Positions 53,022-61,226 of a stretch of DNA of 64,000 bases are shown one piece after another. The stretch covers positions 186,001-250,000 of the forward strand of contig CAXXFQ010000008.1 of the NCBI GenBank assembly GCA_963674475.2. The letters run 5' to 3'. A model generated the notes under the pieces. That model was not told the origin of the DNA. It made no database searches and was given only the letters and a program-made list of their open reading frames with translations. Within the stretch, counting starts at the first letter, position 1. The number at the start of each line of letters is the position of its first letter. The translations under genes were made by a program, and so were the position numbers. The DNA is from CAXXFQ01 sp963674475. GTDB taxonomy: Bacteria; Planctomycetota; Planctomycetia; Pirellulales; Thermoguttaceae.

Positions 53022-53176
53022 CGCAACTCTCCTGTTCGTCTACTTGACGCCCGGCCACACCACCCTGATCGGGTCGGGAGGTGGGTACACTCGATCGCTT
53101 CCGTCACATGGGCAAGCTCTCCCTATCGTAACACTTGAACGAGCAAAGGCAACTATAATAAAAGTACCAATTTTTC

Positions 53177-53208
53177 CAGTCCTGTATTGTTTCCCCAACA
53201 CAGGACTG
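53177..53208. promoter_or_regulatory. Hairpin in the infB leader
   Basis: CAGTCCTGT (53177-53185) pairs perfectly with ACAGGACTG (53200-53208) over a 14-base loop. It lies 155 bases upstream of the infB start, with no T run on the infB strand, so it is more likely a leader structure than a terminator. No known regulatory RNA was recognised. Confidence 0.4.
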
Positions 53209-53309
53209 TCCGCGAGGAAATTCGACGTCAACGAAACGTCGAAGGGGCTTGGGTTCCACTGAGGTCGTCGACCACTTCCCCTAGGTGAACCCAAACGGGG
53301 GGAGAAAAA

Positions 53310-53328
53310 GCCTCATTTTCCATGAGGC
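53310..53328 (-). terminator. Intrinsic terminator after nusA
   Basis: On the minus strand GCCTCAT, a five-base loop, ATGAGGC and then TTTTT form a short classical terminator. It lies in the 473-base nusA-infB gap, about 170 bases after the nusA stop. Confidence 0.6.
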
Positions 53329-53494
53329 CTCTTTCCTTTTAGCGACTTTCCTTGAGACTCGGCTTCCTAACTCCAATTCATCCTACTTGGGAACTGTGAT
53401 CTTAGACTCCCTTAAAAAGGAGCCAAAGCCCCAGCACCGTCAGACCGCCAGGAAGCTATTTCAATAAACCGCCCCGTTATCAAAGGGACCCTAT

Positions 53495-55072
53495 TTAGGT
53501 TTCCTTTGGCTCTTCCGAAGAGGTGTCGTTTGAATCCAGCTCGTCCGCTTTCTCCGAGGTCACTTCCTCTTCAGTCGTCTCACCGGCTTCAACCGTTGGC
53601 TCTTCAGTTGACGGCGTTTCGACCGTCAATTCCTCAGCCGTCGGTGTTTCAACCGCCGACTCCTCAGTTTGCGACTCTTCAACCGCCGATTCTTCATCAG
53701 CCGACTCTTCAACCGCCGACTCTTCAGCGGGCTGCGTTTCGACCGTCAATTCTTCAGCCGTTTCGCCGGATTCAACCGTTGGCTCTTCAGTTTGCGACTT
53801 CTCTTCAGTCGCCTCTTCCGTATCGGCCGGAGGCGTTTCGTCGGAAGCGGCCGCCACCGAAACCTGGGTCTTCTCTTCTCGACTTTGCTGTTTCTGACGA
53901 CGTCGCTGTTCGGCCGCCGCTTTTTCCGCTTCGAGCGCTTTTTCCTCAGCCTGAGTAACGATATGATCGACTTGCTCTTCAGTCAAGCCGCCCATTTCAG
54001 CCAAGACGTCCGGCTCGATGACCGACAAATCGTCATACGAAAGAAAGCCTTCTCCAACGAGCATTTCGGCCACATCGTCGGCCAAACCGTCAATTTCAGC
54101 AAACGCGAGGATCGCCTGTTCGATCTGTTCGTCCAGTTCCTCACGGGTCATAATTTCAATATCCCAGATAACCAGCTTACTGGCCAGTCGGACATTTTGG
54201 CCGCGACGCCCGATTGCCAAGGAAAGTTGATCCTCTCGAACCAGCACAATGGCCCGCCCGAACATCTGGCACAAGATCACCTCCTCAACCTCGGCCGGAG
54301 CCAACGAATTGGAGACATACACTTGCATGTCCTCGGCGAAGGGGACGATGTCGATCCGCTCGCCAGAGAGCTCTTCGATAATGTTTTTAATCCGATTTCC
54401 GCGAACTCCGACGCACGCTCCGACACAGTCGACCCGTTGGTCCGAGCTGTAGACGGAGACCTTACTCCGATTGCCCGGTTCGCGAGCGATCGCTTTCACT
54501 TCAATGACGCCGTCGGCAATCTCGGGAATTTCCTGCTCAAAAAGCCTTTCAACCAAATGCTTTCGCGTTCGACTGAGAATCACCTTCACGCGAGATCCCG
54601 CCTTGCGGACATCACAGACCGTCCCTCGAACCCGTTGATTCACATGGAGCGATTCGCCGGGGATCTGTTCACTTCGCGGGAGGATCGCCTCGACATTTCC
54701 CAACGAAACCGTCGCGGCTCCGCCGTCATAACGATGGATGGTACCGGAGACCATTTGGTCCGTTAATTCGACATATTCGCTAAACAGGGCATCCCGTTCG
54801 GCTTCACGAATCTTCTGGATCATCACCTGCTTGGCAGTCTGGGCACCAATCCGTTCGGCGATATCCTCCGGGGTCATTTCCTCCTCATTATGAAACCCCC
54901 GAATCTGACCGGAATCACGGTCGATTTCGATTACGATCTCATCCGCATCGCCATAGTGCTTTCGAGCGGCCGACAACAGGGCCGCTTCGATTCCATCGAA
55001 GACGATATCCTTGTCGATTTTTTTGTCACGGTGAATCGCATCCACTATCCGTAACACTTCGCTTGGATTCAT
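53495..55072 (-). CDS. nusA: Transcription termination/antitermination factor NusA with acidic repeat tail
   Basis: 525 residues from ATG 55072 (MNPSEVLRIVDAIHRDKKID). Domain order: N-terminal RNA-polymerase-binding domain, S1 (SGTIHRYDGGAATVSLGNVE), KH1 (CVGACVGVRGNRIKNIIEEL) and KH2 (IGRRGQNVRLASKLVIWDIE), then one helix-hairpin-helix-like segment (ADDVAEMLVGEGFLSYDDLS). The last ~120 residues are an acidic low-complexity tail of Glu/Thr/Ser/Val/Ala units of the type EESAVEES and EEPTVE. The gene before nusA is not rimP, which often precedes it. The frame could extend 25 codons upstream, but that part is not conserved-looking. Confidence 0.95.
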   Translation of the reverse strand: MNPSEVLRIVDAIHRDKKIDKDIVFDGIEAALLSAARKHYGDADEIVIEIDRDSGQIRGFHNEEEMTPEDIAERIGAQTAKQVMIQKIREAERDALFSEYVELTDQMVSGTIHRYDGGAATVSLGNVEAILPRSEQIPGESLHVNQRVRGTVCDVRKAGSRVKVILSRTRKHLVERLFEQEIPEIADGVIEVKAIAREPGNRSKVSVYSSDQRVDCVGACVGVRGNRIKNIIEELSGERIDIVPFAEDMQVYVSNSLAPAEVEEVILCQMFGRAIVLVREDQLSLAIGRRGQNVRLASKLVIWDIEIMTREELDEQIEQAILAFAEIDGLADDVAEMLVGEGFLSYDDLSVIEPDVLAEMGGLTEEQVDHIVTQAEEKALEAEKAAAEQRRRQKQQSREEKTQVSVAAASDETPPADTEEATEEKSQTEEPTVESGETAEELTVETQPAEESAVEESADEESAVEESQTEESAVETPTAEELTVETPSTEEPTVEAGETTEEEVTSEKADELDSNDTSSEEPKET

Positions 55073-55639
55073 CGACTGTCCACTTGGGGTTATTTGCTTC
55101 TGGCTAATATAAAAAAGAGGAAATCCAACGACCGTCCACGGTCCCATTTCCCCACATTTTTAAGGTCGAACCCCCCCGTGGGGGTCATTGTATCCTAGCG
55201 GCCAAATCCAGGGCGAAAAACGTTGGCTTTTTCCGAATTTTCCCCATAAAACCGCCCCTACCCCCAAAAATGAGAGCCGGGCACGACTCCTTTTACCCCC
55301 GTTGGAGGTATGAGATTCGGCCTGCTGTGACACGTAATCTGGTAAACATACCGGTTTTGCCCACCACTGTCAAGCGGGCAACCCGCTCTCCAGGTGGGAA
55401 AGGGAAGACCGCCAGCCTTCGCCTGATTACCGGGACTCCGACCTTATCGACCCCCACATGAGGGTGCCTCCTTTCGGAAAGGACAAAAGGGGCCGGATTT
55501 CCCATTCTTCCCCTCGCATCCCTTACCAATGGAAAAATAGGAGAAAAACAACGAGAGGACTACCCCTCATCTAGGTTGTTTTTCATGAAGGAGGGCCCAA
55601 ATCGCTTTTGGTCAATCGAAAGAATCGATAGAAGGGCTA
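55073..55639. other. Gene-free region upstream of nusA, possibly containing a structured RNA
   Basis: No protein gene is supported. The stretch from about 55290 to 55440 is G/C-rich and can form several hairpins, for example AGCGGGCAACCCGCT (55372-55386) and GCCCACC with GGTGGG around it. Plus-strand fragments CCACTG and GAAGACCGCC recall the cobalamin riboswitch core, but the full set of boxes is not there and no sense gene follows. GGGGG-rich and CCCCC-rich stretches flank it. Confidence 0.3.
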
Positions 55640-56680
55640 TTATCGCCCGAGTTTGGCGCTCTCGACCCACAGAAACGGACGGCCCGCCTCGTCTACCCGA
55701 ATTTCGACCAGAACCATTCCCCGAGTGGACGCCTGGTCGAGCAGTTGGCGGTAGCTCAGTTTTTTCGAGGGCGGAACCGACAGATTGACCTCGTTGAGAT
55801 CGATCTTCGATTGGGAGAGACCGGCCGTATCGACCCAAAGGGGCAACCGTGACTGGCGGGCGATCGCTTCGAGAACGCGGCCCACCGGGACATTTTCGAT
55901 ATTGACCCGATGAGTTTTGTACAGCTGGGGGACTAAAAGTGGGCTCCGCTTTTGCGATTTATGGCCGACCGGCCAGAGCGAATCGCTTTTCCGAGATCGG
56001 TTCATGACCGTATATTCGAGCTTTCCTCCGTCCGGATGCCGGGGAACAAAGCCCAGATCCAACGGGCAAAGCAGATAGGCAAGCGTTGTGCCGAGCGACA
56101 GACCGTCGATCTTTTCCGACAACGTATCCTGTTTGAGCGAGTCGAAAAGGGGCCGATCGATCTTCAGCGGAAAGCCCAGCTGATCGGCAACCCGTCGGAC
56201 CGCCTCGTCACGTCCGATTCCCGCCTCCAGCGTTGGCGCCGGACGTTCGAGATCGTCAAGCGCTTTGCCCAAGTCCGAGGAAGTCAGGCCATAAGGGCCG
56301 ACCTTTTCGCGTTGGTCAGGCGGACCTTTTTCGGCCAACTCGTTCAGCCAGGCGGCCAATTGGCCCACTTCGCCTGCCCGATAACGTTTTCCCGGCAGGA
56401 CGGCGTCCCCTCGTGAATCGAGGGTTCCATAGACGATCCAAAGCGGACGGCTCGGGGTTCCCGCCTTTTCGATTTTCACTCGCGGACCGGTTCGGCTCTG
56501 CATGATGCGGACCCTTTGGACTCCGGCACCGGCCAAGTCGCGTACCCAGGCTTGACCGGCCGTGATCGGCGTGGCCCGATCGGTGACCAGGACCAGCTCC
56601 ACCTGCCCTTTTGGCGCAGCGGCCAACGCAGAAGAAAACCCGAGTAGACAGAACGTAAGGCAAGCGTATATCGGTTTCAT
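55640..56680 (-). CDS. Secreted protein of unknown function
   Basis: 346 residues with a signal peptide (MKPIYACLTFCLLGFSSALA). Residues about 25-130 look like a small alpha/beta domain (VELVLVTDRATPITAGQAWV; GEVGQLAAWLNELAE). A second part (about 150-346) has repeated segments of a helix followed by L-x-W-V-D, e.g. VGRVLEAIARQSRLPLWVD. This is reminiscent of secretin/STN-like short domains, in which VLEAIARQSxL is common. I do not assign a family. It may be part of an envelope complex. No partner genes are adjacent. Confidence 0.7.
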   Translation of the reverse strand: MKPIYACLTFCLLGFSSALAAAPKGQVELVLVTDRATPITAGQAWVRDLAGAGVQRVRIMQSRTGPRVKIEKAGTPSRPLWIVYGTLDSRGDAVLPGKRYRAGEVGQLAAWLNELAEKGPPDQREKVGPYGLTSSDLGKALDDLERPAPTLEAGIGRDEAVRRVADQLGFPLKIDRPLFDSLKQDTLSEKIDGLSLGTTLAYLLCPLDLGFVPRHPDGGKLEYTVMNRSRKSDSLWPVGHKSQKRSPLLVPQLYKTHRVNIENVPVGRVLEAIARQSRLPLWVDTAGLSQSKIDLNEVNLSVPPSKKLSYRQLLDQASTRGMVLVEIRVDEAGRPFLWVESAKLGR

Positions 56681-56753
56681 GCCTCAAGTATAGAATATTC
56701 GACCGGCCGGGGGGCGATCAAGGTCCGTCGGAATATCGTTGAAAAGCCGATAC

Positions 56754-57242
56754 TTACCCGTTCTTTTTCGCTTTTTTTTCCTGACACTCTTCGCAGACGC
56801 CCTGGACAAACAGTCGATGCGATTGAACCGCAAACCGGCATTTTCCCGCCACTTTCTTCACCAGCTGATCGAGTTCTTCGCTTTGAAATTCGATCAATTG
56901 GTCACAAACCTGGCAGTGCAAGTGGTCGTGACGCGGATAACCGTAATCGTGCTCGTAGACACTGCGGTCTTCGAACATCATCTTGCGAATCAACCCCGCT
57001 TCGGTCAGTTCGGTCAACGTCCGGTAGACGGTCGGCCGACTGACCTTGCGTTCGGCGATAAGATCTTGGAGGTGGGTCATCAGCTCGTCAGCGTCGAAAT
57101 GATCGTGATGACTGAAAACCTGTTCGACAATCAATTGACGTTGCGAAGTAACCCGCTTTCCTTTAGATTGTAGGAATTGGGCAAATTGCTGCTGAGGCGT
57201 CAGACTGACTTCAACCGGGCCGAGATCGTATTTTTTTGTCAT
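56754..57242 (-). CDS. Fur-family metal-responsive transcription regulator
   Basis: 162 residues from ATG 57242. The frame reaches 57404, so the start is not certain, and no strong ribosome-binding site is seen. A winged helix (TSQRQLIVEQVFSHHDHFDA; VSRPTVYRTLTELTEAGLIR) is followed by the metal-binding dimerisation domain (HDYGYPRHDHLHCQVCDQLI; LFVQGVCEEC). Both CxxC zinc pairs are present. The H-x-H-D-H cluster (HHDHFDAD and HDHLHC) fits a regulatory metal site. Fur, Zur and PerR cannot be told apart here. The C-terminus is Lys rich. Confidence 0.85.
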   Translation of the reverse strand: MTKKYDLGPVEVSLTPQQQFAQFLQSKGKRVTSQRQLIVEQVFSHHDHFDADELMTHLQDLIAERKVSRPTVYRTLTELTEAGLIRKMMFEDRSVYEHDYGYPRHDHLHCQVCDQLIEFQSEELDQLVKKVAGKCRFAVQSHRLFVQGVCEECQEKKAKKNG

Positions 57243-57422
57243 GCCGGAAAATTCCGCTTCCACCGATTCCTCGTTCTCCGAAAAATCGGTATGGCCGGAA
57301 AGCTGGGTTGCCCTGCGAGGAGGCCGGAATTCTCGACTTGCCTTGTCAAACTCGCGTCGAGCGATAAGGAGATCGAAAAGGACCGACCGGGTGACCAAAG
57401 CCACCCGATCTCGTAAAGAAGC

Positions 57423-57704
57423 CTACCCGATTTCGTCCAGAAGACGATCCAGGGCGATATTCATTTTTTCTGCGGTTTCGTAGCTGCCATCGGCGATCTG
57501 GGCGCGGATCTCATTGACCCGGTCCATGCGGATTCCCGACAACCCGTTTTGGCTGTCGAGCGTCTGGGCCGTATCGGACAGTTGGAGTTCGTCTTGAATC
57601 GGTTGGGAAGCACTTGCCGGCGCCGACGGTTTGGTCGGTTGGGTCGTGTGAGGGGCTCTGATTCCCTGGGATCCGTGCAAGTGCGTGGGCCCGTAAATTT
57701 GCAT
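57423..57704 (-). CDS. flgM: FlgM-like anti-sigma-28 factor
   Basis: 93 residues from ATG 57704, preceded by GAGGAGG. The frame opens 52 codons earlier without coding character. The C-terminal ~45 residues have the FlgM pattern (LSDTAQTLDSQNG; MDRVNEIRAQIADGSYETAE; IALDRLLDEIG), which holds the flagellar sigma factor inactive until the hook is complete. The N-terminal half is Pro/Ser/Ala rich and disordered, as in the family. No flagellar genes are nearby. It implies a motile or swarmer stage. Confidence 0.78.
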   Translation of the reverse strand: MQIYGPTHLHGSQGIRAPHTTQPTKPSAPASASQPIQDELQLSDTAQTLDSQNGLSGIRMDRVNEIRAQIADGSYETAEKMNIALDRLLDEIG

Positions 57705-58217
57705 CCTAAAATTCCTCCTCGTCAAGGAGAGGGAAAAGGGGAAACGGCAATGACCGGTTTCTTCCTTCTCAAGCGTTTCTTCTAGTATAGGTCGTCCTTG
57801 ATTCCGTTTCAATCGTTTCCGATCTCCTCCCTGCGAGGCCGCCTTCATCTTTGGAAGCAAAAATCCTTTTGCTCTCGGCGTCCACGCAGTTTCTATCGGT
57901 CGACTGAATTCGAGTTTTCCACAGAATCGCCAAATGGCCCGCTCATAACAAAAGGCGACGGTTCACCTGTTGTAACAGCTGGGCGAAGGTGGGGCAGACT
58001 ACCGACGGTTCGCATCGTAGCCGCCACAACTACTCTCGCGGTTTGGGCGGTTTTAGCCCGCCGAAACCTATTGACCCGTTCGAGCGAACCTTGCCGACAG
58101 GGCGATTCTTGCAAGCCTTTTTTCAAGCGGGTCTTGTTTCTTCGGTCCCAGGAAAGGTCAATAAAACCAAGCCCCAGGGGCAACCGTTGAAAGGGCAATC
58201 CGCTTTTCAACAGACTC
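57705..58217. other. Intergenic region, no recognisable element
   Basis: About 510 bases between flgM (minus) and the RNA leader copy B (plus). Frames of 77-130 codons occur on both strands but have no protein-like composition. No repeat-family module was found. Confidence 0.4.
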
Positions 58218-58307
58218 TATAATACCGATTCTCGTTTAAAACCGTGCGTTTACCCTTCGCGAAAACACGCTATTGCCACGCGGGTGGACGTGCGATTTTA
58301 AATTGGA
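58218..58307 (+). promoter_or_regulatory. Bistable RNA leader, copy B, with TATAAT box
   Basis: TATAAT at 58218-58223 is followed by the leader. GTGCGTTTACCC (58244-58255) pairs with GGGTGGACGTGC (58282-58293) over 12 positions including G-U pairs. The rival hairpin GTGCGTTT / AAACACGC (58263-58270) has one mismatch. Shared blocks with copy A include TTCTCGTTT, TTTACCCTTCG and AAAACACGCTATT. It ends at ATG 58308. Confidence 0.55.
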
Positions 58308-58520
58308 ATGCGTATGAAAACGTCCTCGTTACGCTTCAGGCCGGGGTTCGGTTCGATAGGTTCCGAAGAACCGGCAAAACCAATCCCGTTTGAAATCACG
58401 CAATTTCACCATCTTGACGAAACGGGCGTATTATACGCAGTCGCGGAAAGTGGGGCAACATCGAAATGGTTAGCCCCATCCCTTTCCTTCCCAAAATCTC
58501 AAGGACCCTTTTTACCATGA
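58308..58520 (+). CDS. Possible short protein after RNA leader copy B
   Basis: A 70-codon frame starts exactly where the DUF456 gene starts relative to the leader. It begins MRMKTSSLRFRPGFGSIGSE and has no recognisable domain. It is not related to DUF456. Coding character is weak. It may be a remnant or a leader-linked small protein. The bases to 58866 contain no better gene. Confidence 0.25.
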   Translation: MRMKTSSLRFRPGFGSIGSEEPAKPIPFEITQFHHLDETGVLYAVAESGATSKWLAPSLSFPKSQGPFLP

Positions 58521-58866
58521 AATCCGATTTAAAGGGCAATTTTCCAACCTTTTTGAGTGACGCGACTTACGTCAGAAAGCCGCGTTGCACCAAAAAATCA
58601 CCTTCCGCCCGTCCATTTTTCGTCGAAGGGTAAAAAAAGGAAAAAACGGCCGATCCGCGAAACTCTCCGTCACGGGGGCGGTTCATATCGTTGGGAAGGA
58701 TGGCCGTGAAGATCATTTTCTCCCAACGTTGCTTGAGGTCAACTCGGAAGCAAGGCTTTTTTTAGATCGCGCGATCCGCCCGAGCCCTTGGCAGAAAACC
58801 CAAAACCAAAAACCCAAAAACCCCTATCGTTTTCAGTTCCCCTTAAATGACGGAGCGTGGAGGTGT

Positions 58867-59901
58867 ATGATGCGAACCTTTTTCTCTTTTCTCAGTTTGA
58901 CGGTCGCTACGGCGATCTTGGCCTTGCCGGGATCGGTTTCCGCCCAACCGCCTGCTGGCGAACCGCCCGCGGACAAACCGTCCGCAGATAGACCGGGCCC
59001 AAATCCGGAGGCCCATTTCGCTTGGCTCGACGCCAACGATGACGGCTTCATCACCGAAGATGAAGTTCCCCAACGATTCGGCCGCGGTCCCGGTTTCTAT
59101 CCGGCGGCCGATCAGGATGAAGACCAAAAAATTTCCAAAGAAGAGTTGCTCAACTGGATCGAAGAACGGATCGAGTGGCGAAAGGACCGCTACGAAGGTC
59201 GGCGCGGCGCCCGAGACGGACGTCGTTTTTCACCCGGTCAAGGACGATATGCCGACGATTTCTTCGGACCAAGAGCCGGTCGACGCGGCCCCGGCCCCGG
59301 CTTTGGCCCCGGGCGCCCCGGTTTTCCTGTGGGCCCCGATCCGAAAGCCGTTTTCGACCGCTTGGACAGAGACGACGACGGCCAGTTGTCCGAAGCGGAA
59401 TTTACCGAAGGAATGGAACGCCTTCATCAGCGAATGATGCGGATGCACTATTCCCCCGAAGGTCGCTTTGGCCAGGGTCGCCCCGGCTATGGGCCCGGCC
59501 GATTTGATTGTCCGGCTCCTTACTACGGTCGTCCCGACGGATGGTATGGAGGTGGACGCTATCAGATGGGACCGCCGCGCGGCGGTCGGGGACGAGCGGG
59601 TATGCGTCCTTGGGAGCAGGACCGTTTTGATTTCCCGCCTCGGTCGCCCCGAGCAATCGGGATGATGCGTTTTGCCCAGCTCGACCAGAACGAAGACGGT
59701 CGACTCGACAAGTCCGAGGTGGAAGGTTGTCGCTTGGAAGGCAAGTTTGACCAAATTGACACCGACCAGGACGGTAATCTCACCCCAAAGGAGATCCGAA
59801 CCGCGTTGGCTGAGTGGCGAAAGGGCAAAGTGACAGCGAAAGCCGATGCGGCCAACAAAAAAACAACCAAAAAGGCTGAGAAAAAATCCCCTAAAAAGTA
59901 G
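58867..59901 (+). CDS. Secreted EF-hand protein, Gly/Arg/Pro-rich
   Basis: 344 residues from ATG 58867 (a second ATG follows at once), with GGAGG just upstream. The frame is open from 58585, but that part looks non-coding. After the signal peptide (FFSFLSLTVATAILALPGSV) five EF-hand calcium loops are visible: DANDDGFITEDE, DQDEDQKISKEE, DRDDDGQLSEAE, DQNEDGRLDKSE and DTDQDGNLTPKE. The middle is rich in Gly, Arg, Pro and Tyr (about residues 120-260). The C-terminus is a Lys-rich tail. This is a calcium-binding envelope protein of unknown role. Similar proteins are frequent in planctomycetes. Confidence 0.8.
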   Translation: MMRTFFSFLSLTVATAILALPGSVSAQPPAGEPPADKPSADRPGPNPEAHFAWLDANDDGFITEDEVPQRFGRGPGFYPAADQDEDQKISKEELLNWIEERIEWRKDRYEGRRGARDGRRFSPGQGRYADDFFGPRAGRRGPGPGFGPGRPGFPVGPDPKAVFDRLDRDDDGQLSEAEFTEGMERLHQRMMRMHYSPEGRFGQGRPGYGPGRFDCPAPYYGRPDGWYGGGRYQMGPPRGGRGRAGMRPWEQDRFDFPPRSPRAIGMMRFAQLDQNEDGRLDKSEVEGCRLEGKFDQIDTDQDGNLTPKEIRTALAEWRKGKVTAKADAANKKTTKKAEKKSPKK

Positions 59902-60061
59902 GCAAGCAGGACTCCTGCCTATTCCAAGAGAAGCGGGATGCGATTTGATTCGTGCCCCGCTTTTTTCTTTTCTTGCGAGTCGCAGTTTCAAAAATCCAAA
60001 ACGAATCGCAAAGGTACCCTCCACTTCGCCCACAGAGTAAAGGTAATTCTCTTCAAAACGG

Positions 60062-60303
60062 ACCAGCGACCAACGGGAGCGGGTTAATACAATGGTGCGG
60101 AAGCACCGGTCCAAAAACCTTTCTTCAGAAAGGTTTCCACTAATTGGTGAAACAATTGGTTGCGGAAGAAAAAGAATAGGAAAGGAGCGACGGCTTTGCC
60201 GTCGCCTGTATTTATTGAATGAGAGGGGACATTTTGAAAATTGTCCCCTCTCAAACTCTCCTCTCAAAAACTTTTTGGACCGGGATTGCTGCGCAATCCC
60301 TCT
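60062..60303. repeat. Composite palindromic intergenic repeat, copy 7
   Basis: Modules: AGCGACCAACGGGAGCG; GGTGCGGAAGCACC; AACCTTTCTTCAGAAAGGTT; GCGACGGCTTTGCCGTCGC; GAGAGGGGACA with TGTCCCCTCTC; and TTTTTGGACCGGGATTGC / GCAATCCCTCT. It occupies most of the 526-base gap after the EF-hand gene. The rest shows no gene. Confidence 0.85.
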
Positions 60304-60427
60304 TTTTGTTTTTCTATTTTTTGTTTTTTCTCTACTGGGGTTGCGTTGGGGGTGGGTATTTGGGAAAGTGTGACCGCTTTTTTAGACGCGTAAATGGATG
60401 TTTTTTCATAGGATCGCCGTGACCGCC

Positions 60428-61039
60428 ATGCGATGGAAGACGGTACTGACCCTTTTGACCGGGCTCTCACTCTGCCTCGGCTGCTCGTCGGGGTGGTTTT
60501 ATTCGGCGGAAAATCCGCTGCCGGTCGGGCCGGTCGTCTATTACGACAACCCGATAATGGTCCCTTGTGGGCCGCCCGAGGCCGTTTGGGAAACGTTGGT
60601 CGACGTGATCGACGATTATTTCCCGATCGACCACGAGGATCCGATCCGTTGTGAAGGGTGCGTTTTCACTGAAGGACGCATCGATACGCGGCCGGTGATC
60701 GGCGCGACGTTGTTGGAACCGTGGCGCCCCGACTCGGCCAGTTATGAGGAGCGGCTCGAGGCGACGCTTCAGTCGATTCGACGTCGGGCAATCGTTCGAG
60801 TGGTGCCGTGCGGCGAGGGTTACCAAGTCGAAGTGGCCGTTTTCAAGCAGCTGGAAGACGTGATCCGTCCCGAGCACGCCGACGCGGGCGCGGCGACGTT
60901 CCGGTATGACGATTCGCTGGAGCGAGTGGTCAATCCGATCTTGGAAGAGCCGATCGACGCCGGTTGGATTCCGCAAGGCCGCGATTTCGTTCTCGAGCAG
61001 CGGATTTTGGGCCATCTTCGGTCCCGGTTCGGGATGTAG
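60428..61039 (+). CDS. Lipoprotein of unknown function
   Basis: 203 residues from ATG 60428. An ATG ten codons earlier (60398) is also possible, but the later start gives a clean lipoprotein signal (VLTLLTGLSLCLGC). The mature protein starts SSGWFYSAENPLPVGPVVYY and continues with mixed alpha/beta segments (AVWETLVDVIDDYFPIDHED; GYQVEVAVFKQLEDV). The order of these segments suggests a compact envelope domain. No family is recognised. It is convergent with rplU and shares a bidirectional terminator with it. Confidence 0.72.
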   Translation: MRWKTVLTLLTGLSLCLGCSSGWFYSAENPLPVGPVVYYDNPIMVPCGPPEAVWETLVDVIDDYFPIDHEDPIRCEGCVFTEGRIDTRPVIGATLLEPWRPDSASYEERLEATLQSIRRRAIVRVVPCGEGYQVEVAVFKQLEDVIRPEHADAGAATFRYDDSLERVVNPILEEPIDAGWIPQGRDFVLEQRILGHLRSRFGM

Positions 61040-61099
61040 AACGTCCGATCCGTTCATTCCCGTTTGTCCCCCCTTTTTTTCTGGCAGCGCGCAAAAAAA

Positions 61100-61122
61100 G
61101 GGCGAGGACCATCTCCTCACCC
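61100..61122. terminator. Bidirectional intrinsic terminator between the lipoprotein gene and rplU
   Basis: GGGCGAGGA (61100-61108) pairs with TCCTCACCC (61114-61122) with one mismatch. TTTTT follows on the plus strand and seven T follow on the minus strand. Confidence 0.8.
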
Positions 61123-61162
61123 TTTTTCGGTTATCTGCTTTTCGCCCAGTTGGGCGTTGCTC

Positions 61163-61226
61163 AGCCGACCGTGATCTTAGCTGGCCGTGAACTTAGCTGG
61201 CCGTGAACTTAGCCGACCGTGATCTT
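61163..61226. repeat. Four tandem 16-bp repeats covering the rplU stop codon
   Basis: Units at 61163, 61179, 61195 and 61211. Units 1 and 4 are AGCCGACCGTGATCTT, and units 2 and 3 are AGCTGGCCGTGAACTT. Unit 4 encodes the last residues of L21 (KITVG). The TAA stop (61211-61209) falls across units 4 and 3. Confidence 0.93.
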
